Below, in pieces: positions 35,244 to 35,662 of a stretch of 35,662 bases of DNA. This DNA is from Pseudopedobacter sp. (GTDB lineage Bacteria > Bacteroidota > Bacteroidia > Sphingobacteriales > Sphingobacteriaceae): contig JACMOI010000020.1 in assembly GCA_014378105.1 (NCBI GenBank), positions 1 through 35,662 on the forward strand, read 5' to 3'. The notes under the pieces are model-generated. The model had not been told where the DNA came from and did not search any database. It saw nothing but the letters and a program-made list of their open reading frames with translations. The position numbers were made by a program, and so were the translations under genes. Each line of letters starts with the position of its first letter. Position 1 is the stretch's first letter.

Positions 35244-35662
35244 TTCTCCATCATTCCCCTCATGTGTATAGTAAAAAATCATTTTTTTATTATCTACATC
35301 AAAATAATTGATTTACTTATTAAACGACAAATTCCCTATAGTTAATAAGGGAATTCCCATGTATTATTTAAATTTCTTTTGCAGTTGATTTCACAAAAAA
35401 CCATCAAATTAATAAAGTAAATCATTAGTCAAAAGCCGCTCAACTTTATAATATAGACTCGACAATCAATGTCATAATCATAGGATAGGACCTATCCTAA
35501 ATATAACTTGTCTATCTTGACGATATGAGTTACTCATTTAATGTTCCTTTATTAGGAATAATATTTAGCATTCTAAATACCATTCTTTTAAATACAAATA
35601 GCTAAATATATTTTTGGCTCAAAATACCTCACTTTTTTATTTGGCATACATTTTAGACAATA
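35244..35662. other. Intergenic tail, no gene
   Basis: No coding frame with family likeness. It holds a hairpin AATTCCCT/AGGGAATT (35330-35337, 35348-35355) without a T run, and two small palindromes near 35481 and 35525. The rest is AT-rich and featureless. Confidence 0.5.
35481..35499. promoter_or_regulatory. Perfect 9-base inverted repeat, candidate operator
   Basis: TAGGATAGG, one base, then CCTATCCTA. No T run follows, so a terminator is unlikely; the size fits a dimeric regulator site for a gene beyond the window. A second small symmetric site, ATGAGT-T-ACTCAT, lies at 35525-35537. Confidence 0.35.

Overview
The window looks like chromosomal DNA of a Bacteroidota bacterium, most likely a Sphingobacteriaceae member (Pedobacter or Solitalea type). 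It is AT-rich. Several genes carry the Bacteroidota promoter pattern TTG / TAnnTTTG, Shine-Dalgarno sequences are not obvious, and the housekeeping genes (xerD, prmC, aroQ, ribD, wbqC-like, ade) read like that family. Family assignments come from motifs read by eye; no database search was possible.

Left part (1-11844): a truncated SDR gene, then tRNA-Ser(TGA). The last 22 bases of that tRNA gene recur with one mismatch at 11823-11844, directly before a strong terminator. I read 792-11844 as a tRNA-Ser genomic island of about 11 kb that has lost its integrase. It holds a HAD phosphatase; a one-directional respiratory and gas-handling cluster (7789 down to 1874: Rrf2 Fe-S regulator, small membrane protein, CcoN-like oxidase subunit, diheme CcoO/CcoP-like cytochrome, two small membrane proteins, group III truncated haemoglobin, hemerythrin, 2Fe-2S ferredoxin, cupin); a LysR regulator with a threonine synthase; and decayed debris (class V aminotransferase tail, IS200-type tnpA).

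Middle part (12077-18166, minus strand): one tightly packed operon for an electron-transfer chain, caa3 oxidase subunits II (with cytochrome c), I and III, a CtaG-like assembly protein, a small membrane protein, a Rieske protein and a cytochrome b fused to cytochrome c. Together these could form a bc-caa3 supercomplex with no soluble cytochrome c. Next come a broken HAD gene, a coiled-coil protein, adenine deaminase, catalase-peroxidase KatG and an intact IS982-family element with its target duplication.

Right part (25136-35243): ordinary backbone genes, namely WbqC-like protein, LpxL-type acyltransferase, GT2, AroQ, XerD, PrmC, a TPR sensor kinase, and a compact ribD-eamA-yigZ-nucleoside phosphorylase operon.

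The strongest candidate for something new is the Rrf2-controlled CcoN-like cluster. A 40-base near-perfect palindrome lies upstream of the regulator and a 13-base copy of its arm lies before the oxidase operon. The oxidase differs from textbook cbb3 (signal peptide and extra N-terminal domain, diheme O/P fusion, Gln where the usual Glu sits, no assembly genes nearby), and its partners suggest work on O2 or NO under microoxic or nitrosative stress.
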